From a virus, in IMG/VR virus record IMGVR_UViG_3300046516_001034, positions 1 through 64,000 of that record: a stretch of 64,000 bases of DNA; one strand, given 5' to 3'. Under the pieces are notes generated by a model. It did no database searches, was not told where the DNA came from, and saw only the letters and a list, made by a program, of their open reading frames with translations. A program made the translations under genes and the position numbers. The first letter of the stretch is position 1, and every line of letters begins with the position of its first letter. This document shows positions 60,723 through 64,000 of this stretch, in pieces.

Positions 60723-61016
60723 TTACTTGCTGTAAACGTGGCGATACCCTGCCACATGGGTAGAACGACCGGGCGACGCAGCGCCCAACGTAACTGTCGC
60801 GCCTTTGACGAATGTCGTCTTATGCGCGCCAGTGCGACAACGGGTCACTTTGCGACCCGATGCAATGTAAGCCGCGATCAACTCGCTGGCGTCGATATTG
60901 CGGCGCTCAAGCTCGCCATCGTTGATAGCGAGCTGCGCGCGATCAATCGCGTAAACCCGCGACTGAACGACAAGCTTCAGGCGCTTCTGCTGAAGCGCGC
61001 GATTGCCTTGTGCCAT
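60723..61016 (-). CDS. first gene of the reverse operon, basic protein
   Basis: 97 aa, ATG after GGAGTG. Basic and helical N-terminus (QQKRLKLVVQSRVYAIDRAQ), middle helix and a Lys/Arg/Gly-rich end. Being first after the control region, it is probably made immediately after infection and may regulate transcription. No family recognised. Confidence 0.6.
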   Translation of the reverse strand: MAQGNRALQQKRLKLVVQSRVYAIDRAQLAINDGELERRNIDASELIAAYIASGRKVTRCRTGAHKTTFVKGATVTLGAASPGRSTHVAGYRHVYSK

Positions 61017-61710
61017 GATACACTCCTAAATTTCCAAACCAGAAAGGGCAGTAACTCTTGCGAGTTACCGCCCTGTCCGAATGTTGTGTACACTGCGCGT
61101 TCCAAAGCGCAGCGGGTTGTTCACGGCGAGCGCCCTTTGGGGCGCGAGCGCCTTATCGCACGCTCGCCGTCCGGGGTCAGGTTTTCTCGGGATACCATCT
61201 TGCCATCGGGGCGCTCCCCCATGGTTTTGTGGTTCGTTGCCCTCAATACCCTGCCATTGTGACCTAATCGTCACCCCCCACTCTTAGGCCGCGCTTACCT
61301 CGCGACCCTATCTCGGGACACCCATGCCACCCAGACCGGCGCGACAGTACAAGTCGGCCGTCCGGCAGGCACCCAGTCACGCGAACCACACGTGACCAGA
61401 CTTCCTCAGCGGAGTGGCAGCCCGGCCGGGGGTGACATCACTCGCAATGCGGTGACGGGCTGCAAATAACTCACGGGGAGTGACCAGCCAGCAGGGCAGG
61501 CCGGACACGGCAATGGACCAAGGCCTCGGCCCGGGGGGCGCGCGTTTAGGTGAGTGTAAAATATTTGTGGGATCGTAATCATTTTACCATTAAATAACGT
61601 ACAATCAACCGTACGCCACCGTACCAAAAACCCCCGGAACAAATCACGACATCCCCAGTTTACAAGCATTAACAAACAACCATGTAATATCCCCCAAGTA
61701 ATAAACCTAC
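61017..61710. promoter_or_regulatory. divergent control region between early and late genes
   Basis: About 700 bases without a credible gene. Reading in reverse, the early leader holds hairpins: GTAACTC (61051-61057) with GAGTTAC (61062-61068), extended by GGGC/GCCC and followed by TTTC; CTGCGC/GCGCAG (61093-61112); CGGCGAGCG (61124-61132) with CGCTCGCCG (61161-61169). Nearer the terminase are a half-degenerate palindrome (61467-61484) and three GTAC words at about 61597-61620. The region may also carry the packaging start site. No early promoter matching consensus was identified. Confidence 0.5.
61051..61068. repeat. dispersed palindrome in early leader hairpin
   Basis: GTAACTC-TTGC-GAGTTAC, perfect; here it is the top of a longer leader hairpin. 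Confidence 0.85.
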
Positions 61711-61739
61711 TTGACAAAGAGCATTACACCCCTTACAAT
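61711..61739 (+). promoter_or_regulatory. sigma-70 promoter for terminase
   Basis: TTGACA (61711-61716), 17-base spacer, TACAAT (61734-61739), a near-consensus promoter 142 bases before the terminase start. The spacer has ATTACACC, like the reverse promoters. Confidence 0.8.
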
Positions 61740-61880
61740 TGTGCACGGTCGCCCGCCTGCCACGGGAGATCAGTTGCGCAAAAGGATGGGTGATTGGGAT
61801 GCTGTCCCCCGATCACCCATCCAGCGCCCTCCCTGCCGTTACTCTAAGAGTTAAGGGGCGTCGCCATCAAAACCGGCCCA

Positions 61881-63365
61881 GTGCGATCAGGGTGGACCTA
61901 CCACGCGACCCCCACCATAAGCAGGTTCATGCAGAGCGACGCCTTTGGACGATTACTGGCAGGGCCAGTGGGATCAGGAAAAACTACCGGGTGCATCGTA
62001 GAAACCGCGCGGCGCATGGGCCAGCAAGCCCCCGGCTACGACGGACGACGGTACACTCGCTTTGCCGTCATACGACAGTCCCTCAAGGACGCCAAAGCGA
62101 CTGTGCTGAAGGATATTCGCGGTTGGTTCGGCTCGATGGCCGACTGGAAGGTGAGTGAGAGCACTCTCTATATTGAGCAGGGCAACATCTATAGCGAGTG
62201 GATGTTCATCCCCCTCGATGAGCCCGACGACGTAAAGAGATTACTCAGCACCCAGCTTACGGCGGCGTACGTCAACGAGTGCAGCGAAACCGATATCGAT
62301 CTCCTCTCCGATATTGCCGGTCGTGTCGGGCGCTACCCCAACAACGAGTTTGGCGCGTGCACGTGGAGCGGCATCTATGCCGACACCAACATGCCCATCG
62401 CCCATACCCCATGGGCCGACTTTATCAACAAGCCGCCGCCCGAGTGGCAGGTGTATCGTCAACCCGGCGGGCATACCCCCGAAGCCGAGAACCTCGCCCA
62501 CCTCAACCAAACGGCGGAGACGATCCTCTTGCCGGATGACGACCCCCGTCGCATCGAGCAAGGAAGAGGGTACTACAATCGTTTGCTGAGTGTGGGCACT
62601 CCCGATTACATCCGGCGCTACGTGTGGGCGGAGTTTGGGCGCGATCCCAGCGGAGCCGCCGTGTTCGCGGAGAGCTTCAAATACGACTTCCACGTAAGCG
62701 ACGAGCCGCTGGAGCCTGTGTACAGCAGGATGCTGATCGTGGGGCAGGACTTCGGTCGCTCCCCTTGGAGCGTCATCTGCCAGTTGGATCACGCCGGGCG
62801 GTTGATGGTGCTGGAGGAAGTCCCCGGGCGCGGCCCCACGGGGGAAAACGTCGGGCTTGAACAACATATAAAACAAAATCTCATCCCCGCCCTCTTGAGC
62901 CCGCGCTACCAAGGGCGGCCGATAGCGATCGTGGGCGACCCATCGGGGCGCGCCCGCGATAGCCTGTTCGAGCTAAACAGCTTTGACCTCATAAAGAAGC
63001 TTGGGTTGCCAGCCGAGCCAGCGCCGACCAACGACATCGACCCAAGATTACGGGCGGTGGAGAACTTCTTGGTGGGGCAAGTAGGAGGGAAGGCGCGCAT
63101 CGTGTTCGATGCGCAGCGCTGCCCCACGCTGATAGCGGCTATGAACGGGCAGTACAAGTACTCCCTGCGCCCCGACAGCAGCGGGGGGATGTATATGAAA
63201 GATATACCGGAGAAGCTGCATCCGTGGAGCGACGTGTGCGACGCCCTCCAGTATGTGTGCCTTGTTACCGGGAACATGGGCGCATATCAGTGGGTGCTGG
63301 GGCGGGTGGTCGCCCGCGCCCCCCGCGCGCCGCGCCCGCGCGTGAGCGCGCTCGCGTGGACTTAA
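61881..63365 (+). CDS. terminase large subunit
   Basis: 494 aa. Packaging ATPase: Walker A AGPVGSGKTT (residues 27-36), Walker B AYVNECSE (129-136). Nuclease domain: GQDFGRSPW near residue 287, GDPSGRARDS near 352 and HPWSDVCDALQY near 449, giving the acidic triad of the RNase H-like fold. Start is GTG 61881 with weak ribosome site; ATG 61929 is an alternative just before the Walker A segment. Cuts and pumps concatemer DNA into the procapsid through the portal. A palindrome (61838-61854) lies upstream. Confidence 0.9.
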   Translation: MRSGWTYHATPTISRFMQSDAFGRLLAGPVGSGKTTGCIVETARRMGQQAPGYDGRRYTRFAVIRQSLKDAKATVLKDIRGWFGSMADWKVSESTLYIEQGNIYSEWMFIPLDEPDDVKRLLSTQLTAAYVNECSETDIDLLSDIAGRVGRYPNNEFGACTWSGIYADTNMPIAHTPWADFINKPPPEWQVYRQPGGHTPEAENLAHLNQTAETILLPDDDPRRIEQGRGYYNRLLSVGTPDYIRRYVWAEFGRDPSGAAVFAESFKYDFHVSDEPLEPVYSRMLIVGQDFGRSPWSVICQLDHAGRLMVLEEVPGRGPTGENVGLEQHIKQNLIPALLSPRYQGRPIAIVGDPSGRARDSLFELNSFDLIKKLGLPAEPAPTNDIDPRLRAVENFLVGQVGGKARIVFDAQRCPTLIAAMNGQYKYSLRPDSSGGMYMKDIPEKLHPWSDVCDALQYVCLVTGNMGAYQWVLGRVVARAPRAPRPRVSALAWT

Positions 63366-63366
63366 T

Positions 63367-63394
63367 CTACTGTAGGGAGCACTCCCTACAGTAG
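63367..63394. terminator. perfect hairpin between convergent genes
   Basis: CTACTGTAGGGAG (63367-63379) pairs with CTCCCTACAGTAG (63382-63394), two-base loop. Symmetric position between the forward terminase and the reverse gene suggests bidirectional termination, though T-runs are lacking. Confidence 0.6.
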
Positions 63395-63395
63395 C

Positions 63396-63920
63396 TCACA
63401 ACTCTTCGAGCGGAAGAGCATTCAATAAGTTACTCTGCGAGTAACCCGCCCCAGCATCCACCGCCGTAGCGTTAATCACGATATCGCGCGCGCGCCCACT
63501 CGCTCCTACACTCTCGTCTAAGTGTATCGTGAGATTAAACGCGCTCCCTATGCCCGCCGCAACCGGCTCGGGATTGCCCAAGCCCCCAATGCGCGACACC
63601 ACCTCCAGCACCTTCACCCGCGCGCTTAAAGGCTCCGCCGCGTTGGTCATCGCGGTATAGAAGCTGGGCAGCGCCAGTTCCACGTTGATCGCCGCTTTGA
63701 GCTTGGTGCGCTTGTAAGTGTTGTTCGCTCCCTGCCATTCGTTGAGCGCCTCATCGAGCATCCCCCGGAACACCTTGGTGCCGCACAGTTCGGCGTAATC
63801 GCCCATGGTGAACCCAAGGCGACGTACAAGATCGGGGATCTCCTCCATATCCTTGGCCACGCCCTGCGCCAGTTCGCGCAAGCGCTGCTCGTCCGCTGCG
63901 CTTATGACTAACGATGACAT
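63396..63920 (-). CDS. putative terminase small subunit
   Basis: 174 aa. Helical N-terminal region with a possible helix-turn-helix (LGFTMGDYAELCGTKVFRGM), KLKAAINVELALPSFYTAM, then AEPLSARVKVLEVVSRIGGLG and a beta end; this layout is recalled from small terminase subunits of podoviruses. Opposite strand to the large subunit is uncommon. If correct it recognises the packaging site. A perfect palindrome (63429-63445) lies in its last codons. Confidence 0.55.
   Translation of the reverse strand: MSSLVISAADEQRLRELAQGVAKDMEEIPDLVRRLGFTMGDYAELCGTKVFRGMLDEALNEWQGANNTYKRTKLKAAINVELALPSFYTAMTNAAEPLSARVKVLEVVSRIGGLGNPEPVAAGIGSAFNLTIHLDESVGASGRARDIVINATAVDAGAGYSQSNLLNALPLEEL
63429..63445. repeat. dispersed palindrome, intragenic
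   Basis: GTTACTC-TGC-GAGTAAC, perfect arms of seven. Confidence 0.85.
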
Positions 63921-63973
63921 CTAGCGCTCCAAAATAGTTGTTGACGGTTGTGCGAATATAGTGTAACACAACG

Positions 63974-64000
63974 ATGGCAGGACAGCAAGTTTCATGGCGG
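63974..64000 (+). CDS. start of a forward gene cut by the window edge
   Basis: ATGGCAGGA... (nine codons, MAGQQVSWR) open to the edge. TTGACG (63941-63946) and TAACAC (63964-63969) 17 bases apart precede it, a weak promoter. Possibly the beginning of the portal gene whose body starts at base 2. Confidence 0.35.

Noticed and set aside
37371-61016. Lysogeny module
   Set aside because: No integrase, excisionase or repressor-like gene was recognised; small winged-helix proteins are not enough to call it temperate.
61406-61717. Reverse ORF of 103 aa in the control region
   Set aside because: Composition is rich in Cys, Trp, Arg and Pro with no ribosome site, and it overlaps the terminase promoter. 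Looks like a chance frame.

Overview
The window is almost a whole genome of a tailed, podovirus-like phage, probably infecting a Gram-negative alphaproteobacterium. Podovirus type is inferred from portal, scaffold, coat, short connector and nozzle-like proteins, no recognisable tail tube or sheath, and three large internal or ejection-type proteins (532, 2017 and 2324 aa). The host guess rests on Gram-negative signal peptides, two PEP-CTERM proteins (which need a host exosortase) and a small DUF3309-like membrane protein. No integrase, repressor, tRNA or CRISPR array was recognised. The portal gene is cut by the left edge and a new forward gene starts 27 bases before the right edge, so the window is probably a circular or permuted genome opened near the portal gene.

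Layout. Bases 1-37367 read forward: portal, Gly-rich small proteins, a small-protein cluster with an Acb2/Tad1-like protein and several exported proteins, scaffold and major capsid protein (with a structured leader and a terminator), connector proteins, fibre adaptor and a very large spike-like protein, nozzle-like protein, collagen-like fibre, GNAT-like protein, internal virion proteins, then small membrane proteins and the lysis genes (GH19 endolysin). Bases 37371-61016 read in reverse: four tiny membrane proteins, two PEP-CTERM proteins with their own promoter, then replication and recombination genes (PrimPol/DUF927-type primase-helicase, putative ssDNA-binding protein, SNF2-like helicase, VRR-NUC nuclease, Cas4/RecB-like nuclease, family A DNA polymerase), a MoxR AAA+ ATPase with a metallopeptidase/VWA partner, and many small early proteins including an Rmf/CrpP-like one. 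A structured 0.7 kb control region (61017-61710) separates this early operon from the forward terminase large subunit; a putative small terminase subunit lies convergent to it.

The most striking signal is a dispersed palindrome, GTTACTC-N3..5-GAGTAAC, seen by eye about 50 times on both arms, inside genes and at gene junctions. At many junctions it spans the upstream TAA stop, the ribosome binding site and the bases just before the next start codon. Other outstanding points are the PEP-CTERM proteins, rare for a phage, the signal peptides on fibre-like proteins, a candidate structured RNA at 52931-53063, and a 9-base word (TGATAGTTG) concentrated in the reverse arm.
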